This document shows positions 1 through 7,334 of a stretch of DNA of 64,000 nucleotides, piece after piece. Under the pieces are notes generated by a model. The model saw only the letters and a list, made by a program, of their open reading frames with translations, was not told the DNA's origin and ran no database searches. Position 1 is the stretch's first letter, and every line of letters begins with the position of its first letter. Made by a program: the position numbers and the translations under genes. Origin of the DNA: Oceaniglobus roseus (lineage in GTDB: Bacteria > Pseudomonadota > Alphaproteobacteria > Rhodobacterales > Rhodobacteraceae); assembly GCF_002869745.1 (NCBI RefSeq), contig NZ_PNOS01000003.1:62001-126000 (forward strand), in the 5' to 3' direction.

Positions 1-347
1 ACGACCGCGACGGGCCAGGGGAAGCCGTAGAGCGTCTGGAGCGAGATCGCGAGGATGTGCCAGAGCACGATCCCGTAGCCCACGGTCAGGTCGATCCGCC
101 CCGCGACCATGGGGATCATCGCGGCCAGCGACAAAAGCGCGATGATCGACTTGTCCGAGACGATGGCGCGCAGGTTCAGCATCGTCGGGAAGGTTTCGGG
201 CAGCAGGACCGAGAACAGCAGGATCAGGCCGACCATCAGGATGACGAGGCCGTAGACCGGGGTGAGGCGGATCAGCTTCTGCACGGGCGAAAGGTTGGAG
301 AGTTCGTCCCGCGTCGGTTCCAGCGCGTCGGATTCGATGGAGTTCAT
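1..347 (-). CDS. CUT2-family sugar ABC transporter permease (partial, 5' part only)
   Basis: Inner-membrane permease of a ribose/sugar-type (CUT2, RbsC-like) ABC importer. Only the first 115 residues lie inside the window; the rest runs off the left edge. A cytoplasmic N-terminus of about 28 residues is followed by a hydrophobic helix (YGLVILMVGLILLFSVLL) and by the family-typical stretch AMIPMVAGRIDLTVG, close to the RbsC 'vaaG.DLSVG' region. The start at 347 follows the stop of the upstream ATPase by 10 bases and has a GAGAGA Shine-Dalgarno stretch, so the two are co-transcribed. The adjacent gluconokinase and GntR-like regulator suggest gluconate or a related sugar acid as substrate; that is inference. 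No binding-protein gene is visible and it probably lies beyond the edge. Confidence 0.85.
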   Translation of the reverse strand, partial: MNSIESDALEPTRDELSNLSPVQKLIRLTPVYGLVILMVGLILLFSVLLPETFPTMLNLRAIVSDKSIIALLSLAAMIPMVAGRIDLTVGYGIVLWHILAISLQTLYGFPWPVAV

Positions 348-357
348 GGGGGCTCTC

Positions 358-1851
358 TCAGGCGGCTTCTCCGGCCGATGCGGCCTGGATCAGGGTTTCG
401 GTGGACAGGCTGACGCCCGACAGCTCGTTCACCACGCGCCCGCGCGAGAAGACGATGGCGCGGTGGCAGATGTTGGCGACCTCCTCGAAGTCGGTCGAGA
501 CGACGAGGACGCCCATGCCGGTCGCCAGCGCGTCGAACAGCAGCTGGTAGATCTCGGCCTTGGCGCCGACATCGACGCCCGCGGTCGGATCCTCGGCGAT
601 CATCAGGCGCCGCCCGGTGTCGAGCCAGCGGCCCACGACGACCTTCTGCTGGTTGCCCCCCGACAGCGCCTCGATGGCGAGGGTGGGGTCGTTGGGGTAG
701 AGACCGACGCGTCTGCCGAGGGCGTGGGTCGCCGCCTCTTCCTCGCGGGGGCGGGTGAAGCTCAGGAGCTTGCGGCCGGTGGCGACGGGGTTCAGGAAGG
801 CGTTCTCGCGGATCGTCAGGGCGGGGGCGATGGATTCCACAACCCGGTCGCGGGCGACGAAGCCGATGCCCGAAGCCATGGCGGCGCGCGGGGACGAGAG
901 GTCGGGCGCCTTGCCGTCGAGCATCACCTCGCCGGTGTGGGCCATGGTGCCGAACAGGGCGCGGCCGATCTCCTCGTGACCCGCGCCGCGCAGGCCGACG
1001 AGGCCCACCAGTTCGCCGCGGCGGATTGAGAAATCGACCGGGCCCGCGGTCTTCGTCTTCAGGCCCCTGACCGTCAGCGTCTCGGCACCTTCCTGCACCT
1101 CGGGCCGGGTGATGTCGCGCGCCTTGCGCCCGACGATGAGGTTCACCAAATCCTCGGGGTTGGTGTGGGCGATGTCGCGCATCCCCACCAGTTGCCCGTC
1201 GCGCAGCACCGCCACGCGGTCGGCGATGCGGAACACCTCGTCCAGCCGGTGGGACACGTAGATCATGCCGACGCCTTTTGCCTTCAGGGGCCGGAGCGCG
1301 GCGAACAGGCGTTCCACCTCGTCGGCGGGGAGCGACGCGGTGGGCTCGTCCAGCACGAGGAAGTCGCATTCCACGGCCAGCGCGCGGGCGATGGCGACCA
1401 GCGACTTCTCGGTGCGGGTGAGGCTCGCGATGCGGGCCGTGGGCGCGAAGGTGGCGTCGACGAGGGAGAGGGCGCGGCGGGCGACGTCCTCGGTCGCGGC
1501 CCAGTCGATACGGCCGCCCTTCTTCACGTAGCCGACGGCGAGGGCGATGTTCTCGGCCACGCTCATCCACTCGATCAGCCCGAGGTCCTGGTGGATGAAG
1601 GCGACTGCCTGACGATGGCCGACCTTGCCCGCGATATGGTTGTAAGGCGCACCGTCGACCATGACCTGGCCCGCGTTCGGGGTGTGGATGCCGCCGAGCA
1701 CCTTGATCAGGGTGGACTTGCCCGCGCCGTTCTCGCCCAAGAGCGCGACGATCTCGCCCCGTCCGACGCGCAGGGACACGCCCCTGAGGGCCGCGGTGCC
1801 GCCGAAGCTCTTCTCGATCCGGTCGAAGAACAGACCGTCGGTCAGGGTCAT
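358..1851 (-). CDS. CUT2-family sugar ABC transporter ATP-binding protein, tandem ATPase (RbsA-like)
   Basis: Cytoplasmic ATPase of a CUT2 sugar importer, 497 residues, the usual size for the RbsA/MglA tandem architecture. Domain 1 has an intact Walker A (GENGAGKST) and Walker B (FLVLDEPTA), but its signature region reads LTRTEKS instead of an LSxGxxQ form. Domain 2 has the degenerate P-loop GLRGAGHEEIG without the lysine, normal for the family, and an intact signature LSGGNQQK. The start at 1851 is chosen because GGAGGAGG lies a few bases upstream; an upstream in-frame ATG at 1884 has no such site and would run into the operator region. It diverges from the LacI-type regulator across two palindromic operators and is probably repressed by it. 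Confidence 0.9.
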   Translation of the reverse strand: MTLTDGLFFDRIEKSFGGTAALRGVSLRVGRGEIVALLGENGAGKSTLIKVLGGIHTPNAGQVMVDGAPYNHIAGKVGHRQAVAFIHQDLGLIEWMSVAENIALAVGYVKKGGRIDWAATEDVARRALSLVDATFAPTARIASLTRTEKSLVAIARALAVECDFLVLDEPTASLPADEVERLFAALRPLKAKGVGMIYVSHRLDEVFRIADRVAVLRDGQLVGMRDIAHTNPEDLVNLIVGRKARDITRPEVQEGAETLTVRGLKTKTAGPVDFSIRRGELVGLVGLRGAGHEEIGRALFGTMAHTGEVMLDGKAPDLSSPRAAMASGIGFVARDRVVESIAPALTIRENAFLNPVATGRKLLSFTRPREEEAATHALGRRVGLYPNDPTLAIEALSGGNQQKVVVGRWLDTGRRLMIAEDPTAGVDVGAKAEIYQLLFDALATGMGVLVVSTDFEEVANICHRAIVFSRGRVVNELSGVSLSTETLIQAASAGEAA

Positions 1852-1887
1852 GCAGCCTCCTCCCACAGGCGACCGGCGATGCATGAG

Positions 1888-1897
1888 TTACCGGTAA
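1888..1897. promoter_or_regulatory. Palindromic operator TTACCGGTAA, copy 1 (GntR-type)
   Basis: Perfect 10-bp palindrome TTACCGGTAA, extended on the right to TTACCGGTAACGCG, identical to a second copy 69 bp away. It resembles the E. coli GntR operator core (TTACC-N-rTAAC). It lies 37 bases upstream of the ABC ATPase start, in the divergent promoter region, so it is a likely binding site for the neighbouring GntR-like LacI repressor. Confidence 0.8.
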
Positions 1898-1956
1898 CGC
1901 GTGCGATCCTTCGCCGATCCCTCAATTCTGTCAAGGGAAAAGGCGGGCAGCAACAT

Positions 1957-1966
1957 TTACCGGTAA
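1957..1966. promoter_or_regulatory. Palindromic operator TTACCGGTAA, copy 2 (GntR-type)
   Basis: Second exact TTACCGGTAA, again followed by CGCG, 43 bases before the regulator start at 2009. The centre-to-centre distance of 69 bp to copy 1 is compatible with cooperative binding or looping by a tetrameric or paired LacI-family protein and with autoregulation. Confidence 0.8.
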
Positions 1967-2008
1967 CGCGGGATGTGCATAAGCTCTCGCGGGCAGGAGA
2001 GAGAGCGG

Positions 2009-3028
2009 ATGGCGAAACGCGGCGGATCGGGACTGGAGGAGATCGCGAGGGCGGCGGGCGTGTCGAAGATGACCGTCAGCCGGGTGCTGCGCGGCGGCTC
2101 GGGCTTTTCCGAGGAGACACGCGCGAAGGTCATGCGCGAAGTCGACAGGCTGGGCTATGTCCCGAACCGGCTGGCCGCGGCCTTCGGTCCGGCGGGCAGT
2201 TCGACGCTGGTCGGCGTCTGCGTGCCACGCTTCACCTCGTCGCTCTTCGGCGCCCTGCTCGAATCGCTGAACGCGACGCTGGCGCGGCTCGGCTACCAGA
2301 CGATGATCGGCAGCCACGGCCAGATCCCCGAGGAGGAAGAGACCTGGCTGAAGGGCCTCGCCTCGTGGCGGCCCGCGGGGGTGATCCTGGCGGGACGGCG
2401 GCATACGGCGGGCACGCTCGACATGCTGCGCTCCATGGGGGTGCCGGTGGTCGAGATCTGGGACCTGACGACCAGCCCGCTCGACATTTCGGTGGGGTTC
2501 TCGCACTTCGACAACGGACTCGAGATGGCGCGCTGCGTGCTGGCGCGGGGGCACCGGCGGATCGGCTATGTCGGCGCGCTCGGCGGGCGCGAGACCATGG
2601 GGCGGCAGCGGCTGGAGGGGTTCCGCGCCGGGCTGGCCGAGGCGGGGCTGAACCTGATCGCCTCGGAGATGCTGGAGGACGATTCCGGCTTCTATCCGGG
2701 CTTCTACGGCACCGAGACGCTGCTGAGCCGGGAGGGCAACCTGGACCTGATCTACTATCACGACGACGAGATGGCGATCGGCGGGCTGGCCTTCCTTCGG
2801 GCGCGCGGGCTGGACGTGCCGGGGCGGATCGGCGTCGCCGGCTGGGGCGGGATGGAGGCCGCGTCGGTGCTGCCGCAGCGGCTGACGACGACGAAGGTGC
2901 CGACGGCGCGGTTGGGCAAGGCGGCGGCCGAGGCGCTGGTGGGACGGCTGAAGGGCAGCCCGGTGCAGGACGTGACCGTCGTGCCGACGCAACTGGTGCC
3001 GGGCGCCACGATCCGGCCCGATGCTTGA
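2009..3028 (+). CDS. gntR: LacI-family transcriptional regulator, GntR-like
   Basis: DNA-binding repressor of 339 residues. The N-terminal LacI helix-turn-helix (LEEIARAAGVSKMTVSRVL) is followed by the hinge (LGYVPNRLAA) and a periplasmic-binding-protein-like effector domain. Several stretches resemble E. coli GntR: GYQTMIG, SWRPAGVIL, the TAGTLDMLRSMGVPVVE region, and CVLARGHRRIGYVGA. The start at 2009 is chosen over 1973 because AGGAGAGAG lies just upstream. It is followed after 51 bases by gluconokinase and diverges from a sugar ABC transporter; two TTACCGGTAA palindromes in the intergenic region are its probable operators. Gluconate or 6-phosphogluconate as effector is inferred from the family and the neighbour. 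Confidence 0.88.
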   Translation: MAKRGGSGLEEIARAAGVSKMTVSRVLRGGSGFSEETRAKVMREVDRLGYVPNRLAAAFGPAGSSTLVGVCVPRFTSSLFGALLESLNATLARLGYQTMIGSHGQIPEEEETWLKGLASWRPAGVILAGRRHTAGTLDMLRSMGVPVVEIWDLTTSPLDISVGFSHFDNGLEMARCVLARGHRRIGYVGALGGRETMGRQRLEGFRAGLAEAGLNLIASEMLEDDSGFYPGFYGTETLLSREGNLDLIYYHDDEMAIGGLAFLRARGLDVPGRIGVAGWGGMEAASVLPQRLTTTKVPTARLGKAAAEALVGRLKGSPVQDVTVVPTQLVPGATIRPDA

Positions 3029-3079
3029 CCTCCCCGCCACCGGCACCCACAAGACGCGTACAGACGCAGGAGGGCAGGG

Positions 3080-3583
3080 ATGAACCGTTTCGTGATCATG
3101 GGCGTGGCCGGGTCGGGCAAGAGCCTGATCGGCGACGGCCTGGCCCGGGCCCTTGGCGGACGCTACGTCGACGGCGACGACCTGCACCCCGCGTCCAACA
3201 TCGCCAAGATGTCCCGGGGGGAGCCGCTGACGGACGATGACCGCTGGCCCTGGCTCGACCTTGTCGGCGGCGCGCTGGCCGCGCCGGCGGAGGGGCCGCT
3301 GCTGGTCGGCTGCTCGGCGCTGAAGCGGGCCTATCGCGACCGGATCCGGACGGCGGTGAAGGGGCCGGTGATGTTCCTGCACCTCGCCGGTAGCCGCGCG
3401 CTGATCGAATCGCGGATGTCCTCGCGCAAGGGACATTTCATGCCGACCTCGCTTCTCGACAGCCAGTTCGCGGCGCTCGAGCCGCCGGGGGCGGACGAGG
3501 AGTCGGTCACGGTGAATATCGACCAGACGCCGGACGCCATCGTCGCCGAGCTGGCGACGCGGATCCGGGCGCAGGTGGGATAG
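3080..3583 (+). CDS. gntK: Gluconokinase
   Basis: Cytosolic kinase that phosphorylates D-gluconate to 6-phosphogluconate, feeding the Entner-Doudoroff or pentose-phosphate routes. It has 167 residues, typical of GntK. The Walker A motif is GVAGSGKS near residue 9, followed by the family signature DGDDLHPASNIAKM and PLTDDDRWPWL. GCSALKRAYRD and the shikimate-kinase-like lid with HFMPTSLLDSQFAALE are also typical. The ribosome site GGAGGG precedes the ATG. It shares an operon with the upstream GntR-like regulator. Confidence 0.95.
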   Translation: MNRFVIMGVAGSGKSLIGDGLARALGGRYVDGDDLHPASNIAKMSRGEPLTDDDRWPWLDLVGGALAAPAEGPLLVGCSALKRAYRDRIRTAVKGPVMFLHLAGSRALIESRMSSRKGHFMPTSLLDSQFAALEPPGADEESVTVNIDQTPDAIVAELATRIRAQVG

Positions 3584-3584
3584 G

Positions 3585-3602
3585 GCGCCGCCGGGGCGGC
3601 GC
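3585..3602 (+). terminator. GC hairpin after gntK
   Basis: GCGCCGCC-GG-GGCGGCGC forms an 8-bp stem two bases after the gntK stop codon. There is no clear T-run, so it may be a weak terminator or a 3'-end stabilising stem. Confidence 0.5.
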
Positions 3603-3636
3603 TGCGGTTCAGGCGTTCAGGGTCGATCCCGAAGGT

Positions 3637-3768
3637 TCAGTCCGACAGGCGGACGTTGTTGCCCACGGTGGTGCGCTCGGCGGCCGAGAAGCCGACTTCG
3701 TGCAGGCCGTAGTAGGCGCCGGTGGCGATCACGGCCATGGCGACGAGGGCGAGAAGGAAGGACTTCAT
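3637..3768 (-). CDS. Small single-helix membrane peptide coupled to fdhI (43 aa)
   Basis: Unrecognised 43-residue protein starting MKSFLLALVAMAVIATGAYY, i.e. one positively charged residue, then a hydrophobic helix or uncleaved signal anchor, then a short polar tail ending NNVRLSD. Its ATG lies one base after the TGA of the formate dehydrogenase cytochrome b gene (TGA-G-ATG), so it is probably translated by coupling; GGGG upstream is the only ribosome-site-like stretch. Coupling suggests a small accessory of the membrane subunit, comparable in principle to the small subunits of other cytochrome complexes. That role is inference. Membrane location is likely from the helix. Confidence 0.65.
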   Translation of the reverse strand: MKSFLLALVAMAVIATGAYYGLHEVGFSAAERTTVGNNVRLSD

Positions 3769-3769
3769 C

Positions 3770-5020
3770 TCAGACCCCCTTCGCCTGCGCGCCCGCGGGC
3801 GGCGCGTCGCGCTTCCCGATCACTTCCTCGGCCCAGAGGCTGTGGTGCTCCTTCGCCCATTCCTCTTCCACCTCGCCGCTGCCCATCGCCTCGAACGCGC
3901 CTTCCATGCCGATGGTGCCGATGTAGATGTGGGCGAAGATGATCGCCGTCAGCACCAGCGCCACGATCGCGTGCCAGAGCTGCGCATACTGCATCTCTTC
4001 CTGCGGCGTCAGGTCGACGGGAAAGGGGGCGAGGTCGAACCAGCCGGGCACGCCCCAGTCGTTCAGCATCGCGAAGGTGGGCGAGAACAGGTGGAACTGG
4101 AACGGGAACAGCATCGACAGGCCCGAGACCGAGATCGAGGCGCCGAAGACGACCACGGACCAGAAGATCAGCTTCTGCCCGGCGTTGAACTTCCACGCGG
4201 GCGGGTGGCCCTTGCCGAAGATGCCGCCGCCCTTCAGGAGCCACTTGATATCGGTCTTGTGGGGCAGGTTCTCGAACACCCACATCACGAAGATCAGCAC
4301 CAGCGCCACCATGAAGGCCCACGAAACGTTGTCGTGGATCCACTTGGCCACCGTGGCGGACGAGGCGAAGGCCTCGTGCCCGAAGGCCGGGATCAGCACC
4401 TTGCGCCCGAAGAGGGAGTAGAGCCCGGTGAGGCCGAGCAGGATGAACGAACTCGCCAGCAGCCAGTGGCTGAACCGCTCGACCGCCTTGAACCGCTCCA
4501 GCTTGCGCCCCGTCTTCGGGCCCTCGATGCGGATGCGGCCGCGGATCAGGAAGAACAGCGCCAGCAGCACCAAAGTGCCGCCGAGCAGGTAGAGGCCATA
4601 TTCCTGGAGCGGGCCCTGGCGGAAGTTCAGCCACCACATGCCGCCGTCCTGCACGAGGACCGAAGCGGCGGGGCCCTTCGCCTGGGTCGAGATGTCGGCG
4701 GTGTCGAAGCGCAGGCCGCGCCAGAGGTCGGCGTCCGAGGCCGGGCCGCGGGTGCCGAGCGCCTCGACCCCCGGCGGCGGCGCCTCGCTGCCGTCGAGCG
4801 CCTTCCTCGCGTCGTCGCTGACGTCCAGACCGGCCTGCCGCGCCAGGATGTCGGCGAGGGTCGGGGTGGCATCGCCGGCCTCGCGCGGGGCTTGGACGGG
4901 GGTGTTGTTGTCGGTCGACACGGCGGTGTCGGCGCCGGGGGGCCGCACACTCTGGGCCTGCACCACGGTGGCGCAGCAGATCAGGGCAAGCACCTGAACG
5001 AGGTGGCGCAGTCTCAACAT
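3770..5020 (-). CDS. fdhI: Formate dehydrogenase gamma subunit (cytochrome b556)
   Basis: Membrane cytochrome b subunit that takes electrons from the formate dehydrogenase Fe-S subunit to quinone. It has 416 residues, longer than E. coli FdnI because of a periplasmic N-terminal region of about 150 residues after a signal peptide (MLRLRHLVQVLALICCATVVQAQS). Hydrophobic helices follow: YGLYLLGGTLVLLALFFLI, SHWLLASSFILLGLTGLYS, FMVALVLIFVMWVF, and two more near the C-terminus. Histidines in RFSHW, KWIHDN, LWHAIV and FAHIY are candidate haem ligands. The start at 5020 has GGAGGAG upstream. It is separated from fdhAB by about 1.7 kb holding lipoprotein genes and one opposite-strand gene. Confidence 0.9.
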   Translation of the reverse strand: MLRLRHLVQVLALICCATVVQAQSVRPPGADTAVSTDNNTPVQAPREAGDATPTLADILARQAGLDVSDDARKALDGSEAPPPGVEALGTRGPASDADLWRGLRFDTADISTQAKGPAASVLVQDGGMWWLNFRQGPLQEYGLYLLGGTLVLLALFFLIRGRIRIEGPKTGRKLERFKAVERFSHWLLASSFILLGLTGLYSLFGRKVLIPAFGHEAFASSATVAKWIHDNVSWAFMVALVLIFVMWVFENLPHKTDIKWLLKGGGIFGKGHPPAWKFNAGQKLIFWSVVVFGASISVSGLSMLFPFQFHLFSPTFAMLNDWGVPGWFDLAPFPVDLTPQEEMQYAQLWHAIVALVLTAIIFAHIYIGTIGMEGAFEAMGSGEVEEEWAKEHHSLWAEEVIGKRDAPPAGAQAKGV

Positions 5021-5152
5021 TCCCGGTCTCTCCTCCCGCAAGGTTGCGGGCGACTTTAGACCAGCCCGCGGCCGCTGCAAAGGGCCTGCGAGATCAGCCG
5101 CTTGGCCTTCGATGTCGCAACCCGGCCCGGGTGCGGGGCCCGCAAACGGCAA

Positions 5153-5178
5153 CAGGCGCCCGGGGATCCGGACGCCTG
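5153..5178 (-). terminator. Hairpin downstream of the first lipoprotein gene
   Basis: CAGGCG and CGCCTG arms with an inner CCGG/CCGG pair and a GGAT loop, 27 bases after the stop of the gene at 5205-5471. It is followed in the reading direction by TTGCCGTTT. Probably the end of the lipoprotein transcript before fdhI. Confidence 0.5.
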
Positions 5179-5204
5179 CTGCGGAACACGGTGTCGGGGG
5201 ACGC

Positions 5205-5471
5205 TTACGACGGGCAGGTGTCGTAATAGCGCTGGCCGTTCGGGTACTGGTAGATGCACTGGCCCGGACGGTTCTGGGCGCGGCCAAGGTAGTTGCCGGC
5301 CGCCGCGCCAAGCGCGCCGCCGATCAGCGCACCCTTGGTGCGGTCTTCGTCGCTCGACACCGCGGCGCCGATGGCGGCACCCGCGGCAGCGCCGCCGACG
5401 GTGGACTGGGTCTGGGTGTTGCAGGCCGCCAGGGTGAAGGCGAGCGGGAGGGCAAGGATCAGTTTCTTCAT
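5205..5471 (-). CDS. Small glycine-zipper lipoprotein, paralogue 1
   Basis: Predicted lipoprotein of 88 residues. The signal peptide ends in the lipobox LAAC (MKKLILALPLAFTLAACNTQ). It is followed by an Ala/Gly zipper (VGGAAAGAAIGAAV and GALIGGALGAAAGNYLG) like the YMGG or 17-kDa surface antigen families, which span or associate with the outer membrane. The last 27 residues, rich in Tyr and containing a Cys pair, are identical to those of the next gene, marking a tandem duplication. The start is at 5471, with GGAGT upstream; an earlier in-frame Met at 5516 would spoil the signal peptide. Not evidently related to formate dehydrogenase. Confidence 0.8.
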   Translation of the reverse strand: MKKLILALPLAFTLAACNTQTQSTVGGAAAGAAIGAAVSSDEDRTKGALIGGALGAAAGNYLGRAQNRPGQCIYQYPNGQRYYDTCPS

Positions 5472-5559
5472 GGTAACTCCAGGGATTCGGTACGCGGTTC
5501 GAAAGACCTGATCCACCGCGCCCCGGTCTCGCCAGGGCGCGGAGGATCGGGTCGATGGG

Positions 5560-5829
5560 TCAGGACGGGCAGGTGTCGTAGTAGCGCTGGCCGTTCGGGT
5601 ACTGGTAGATGCACTGGCCCGGGCGGTTCTGCGCCCGGCCGAGATAGGCCCCGGCTGCCGCGCCGAGGGTGCCGCCGATCAGGGCGCCTTCCACCCGGTC
5701 GCCGTCACCGGCAACGGCGGCGCCGATCGCGGCACCGGCGGCCGCACCGCCAACCGTCTGATCCGTCTGGGTGGCCTGACAGCCGGCGAGGGCCGCGACC
5801 ATCGGAACGATATAGAGAAAGGACTTCAT
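5560..5829 (-). CDS. Small glycine-zipper lipoprotein, paralogue 2
   Basis: Predicted lipoprotein of 89 residues with lipobox LAGC (MKSFLYIVPMVAALAGCQAT) and the glycine zipper VGGAAAGAAIGAAV, GALIGGTLGAAAGAYLG. Its C-terminal 27 residues match paralogue 1 exactly, and the DNA there is nearly identical too, while signal peptide and mid-region differ. That points to either recent duplication with conversion or strong constraint on the tail. The start at 5829 is preceded by a GGAGGC stretch. It has its own upstream region of about 230 bases before the opposite-strand gene at 6059, so it probably has its own promoter. Confidence 0.8.
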   Translation of the reverse strand: MKSFLYIVPMVAALAGCQATQTDQTVGGAAAGAAIGAAVAGDGDRVEGALIGGTLGAAAGAYLGRAQNRPGQCIYQYPNGQRYYDTCPS

Positions 5830-6058
5830 GCTTGCCTCCGGGTAAGAATTGTCTGCAAACGCCGCAAATGGCTGGATGTTCCCCGCAATCTTCAGGGCGC
5901 GCGCGGGGTCGGCGATCCTCTGCCGAAACGGCCACTCGGCTTCGGGTTGAGCGGCGTGCCGGTCATTCGCCGAAAGACCTTGCGAGACGGCTGCCGTCAC
6001 GTCACCCTGTCGGGGCGGGCCCGCCCCTTGGTCCGCCTTGCCCGAGGGAGACACCGCC

Positions 6059-6652
6059 ATGACGACCGGCCAGGAATTGATGTCCGCCTTGCTGAAGAAG
6101 AAGACGCTGCTCGACAGCGCGGCCTGCAACCTTGTGCCGCCGCGGATCGGTCTCGCCGTCTACGGCCACGAGGCGGACAACAAGGGCGGGGTCGAGATCA
6201 GGGCCGGGACCGGCATGGAACTCGCCATCCGCCGGGCCCTCGGCTTTCCCGGCGCCAATTCCGAGACGGCGGTCTGGCACGTGATGGTCTCGAACGACGA
6301 GACGGCGGCCGACCGGCGGGCGGTGCACCACATCGCCATCCTGCCGCTCTACCGCCACGCCGCGCCCCATGGCCAGGCCTATGCGGTGCTGATGGCCTAC
6401 GAGAACATGTACACGCTCAATGAATACTGCAAGGGCGAGGGGACCGTGGCGCCGCGGACGGGCGGCAAGGGCTACAGGCCCGAGTGGTCCTTCGACGAGG
6501 TGGCGCAGATGTTCCGCGACCTGCTGGCCGGCGGAAACGCCTGGCGCGACTATTTCGGCAGCGTCCCGGCGAGGGCGGCGACGAAGATCACCTGCTGGCA
6601 GCGTCCGCCGATCGGGCTGGACAAGGCGATGGCGAACGTCGCCCGGTACTGA
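6059..6652 (+). CDS. Hypothetical protein (197 aa)
   Basis: Not recognised. Soluble-looking protein without signal peptide or membrane helix; N-terminus MTTGQELMSALLKKKTLLDSAACNL. Some local features are conspicuous: an HHIAILPLYRHAAPHG histidine-rich stretch near the middle and TKITCWQRPP near the end. The start at 6059 is chosen because AGGGAG lies 9 bases upstream; the upstream in-frame TTG at 6038 has none. It reads opposite to the flanking formate dehydrogenase and lipoprotein genes and ends in a hairpin shared with fdhB, so it looks like an independent transcription unit inserted in the locus. Confidence 0.7.
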   Translation: MTTGQELMSALLKKKTLLDSAACNLVPPRIGLAVYGHEADNKGGVEIRAGTGMELAIRRALGFPGANSETAVWHVMVSNDETAADRRAVHHIAILPLYRHAAPHGQAYAVLMAYENMYTLNEYCKGEGTVAPRTGGKGYRPEWSFDEVAQMFRDLLAGGNAWRDYFGSVPARAATKITCWQRPPIGLDKAMANVARY

Positions 6653-6664
6653 GCGCCGGAATCG

Positions 6665-6692
6665 GAACGCCCCGGCGCGGGCCGGGGCGTTC
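6665..6692. terminator. Bidirectional hairpin between the 6059 gene and fdhB
   Basis: GAACGCCCCGGC and GCCGGGGCGTTC form a perfect 12-bp stem with a GCGG loop between two convergent genes (6059-6652 and fdhB). No T-run; likely serves both strands. Confidence 0.65.
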
Positions 6693-6727
6693 GGTGTCAC
6701 AGCTGTGCCGGAGGGTCGGCCGAAGGC

Positions 6728-7321
6728 TCAGCCGCCCTTCTGGTCGTAGGCGGTGCCCCAGCCCCAGGCGCCCGAGCCGAAGCCGCGGGCAACCACACGC
6801 TCGCGGTAGATGCCCGAGACCACGTTGCCGTCCCCGGCGAGCAGCGCCTTGGTGGAACACATCTCGGCGCAGATCGGCAGCTTGCCCTCGGCGATCCGGT
6901 TGCGGCCGTACTTCTGGAACTCGACGGTCGAGTTGTTCTCTTCCGGGCCGCCGGCGCAGAAGGTGCACTTGTCCATCTTGCCGCGGCTGCCGAAGTTGCC
7001 CGCCTGCGGGTACTGCGGCGCGCCGAAGGGGCAGGCGTAGAAGCAGTAGCCGCAGCCGATGCACAGGTCCTTCGAGTGCAGGACCACGCCGTCCTCGTTC
7101 TGGTAGAAGCAGTCGACCGGGCAGACCGCCATGCAGGGCGCGTCCGAGCAGTGCATGCAGGCGACCGAGATCGACCGTTCGCCCGGTTGCCCGTCGTTCA
7201 GCGTGACGACCCGGCGACGGTTGATGCCCCAGGGCACCTCATGCTCGTTCTTGCACGCGGTGACGCAGGCGTTGCACTCGATGCAGCGTTCGGCGTCGCA
7301 GAGAAACTTCGCTCTTGCCAT
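6728..7321 (-). CDS. fdhB: Formate dehydrogenase beta subunit, four-cluster ferredoxin
   Basis: Iron-sulfur electron-transfer subunit, 197 residues, the short FDH3 type without the membrane anchor of E. coli FdnH. It holds four cysteine groups: CIECNACVTAC near residue 13, CMHCSDAPCMAVC near 55, CIGCGYCFYAC near 87, and the CTFC with CAEMC set after 120, together fitting four [4Fe-4S] clusters between the catalytic subunit and the cytochrome b. The ATG at 7321 follows GGAGGAATAAGAA. It is 14 bases downstream of fdhA on the same strand, so the two form one transcript. Confidence 0.95.
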   Translation of the reverse strand: MARAKFLCDAERCIECNACVTACKNEHEVPWGINRRRVVTLNDGQPGERSISVACMHCSDAPCMAVCPVDCFYQNEDGVVLHSKDLCIGCGYCFYACPFGAPQYPQAGNFGSRGKMDKCTFCAGGPEENNSTVEFQKYGRNRIAEGKLPICAEMCSTKALLAGDGNVVSGIYRERVVARGFGSGAWGWGTAYDQKGG

Positions 7322-7334
7322 TTCTTATTCCTCC

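Noticed and set aside
1165-3240. A 691-codon forward frame spanning the ABC ATPase, the operators and the LacI regulator
   Set aside because: It runs across the divergent promoter and both operators and has no recognisable domain; the LacI-family and ATPase frames explain the DNA.
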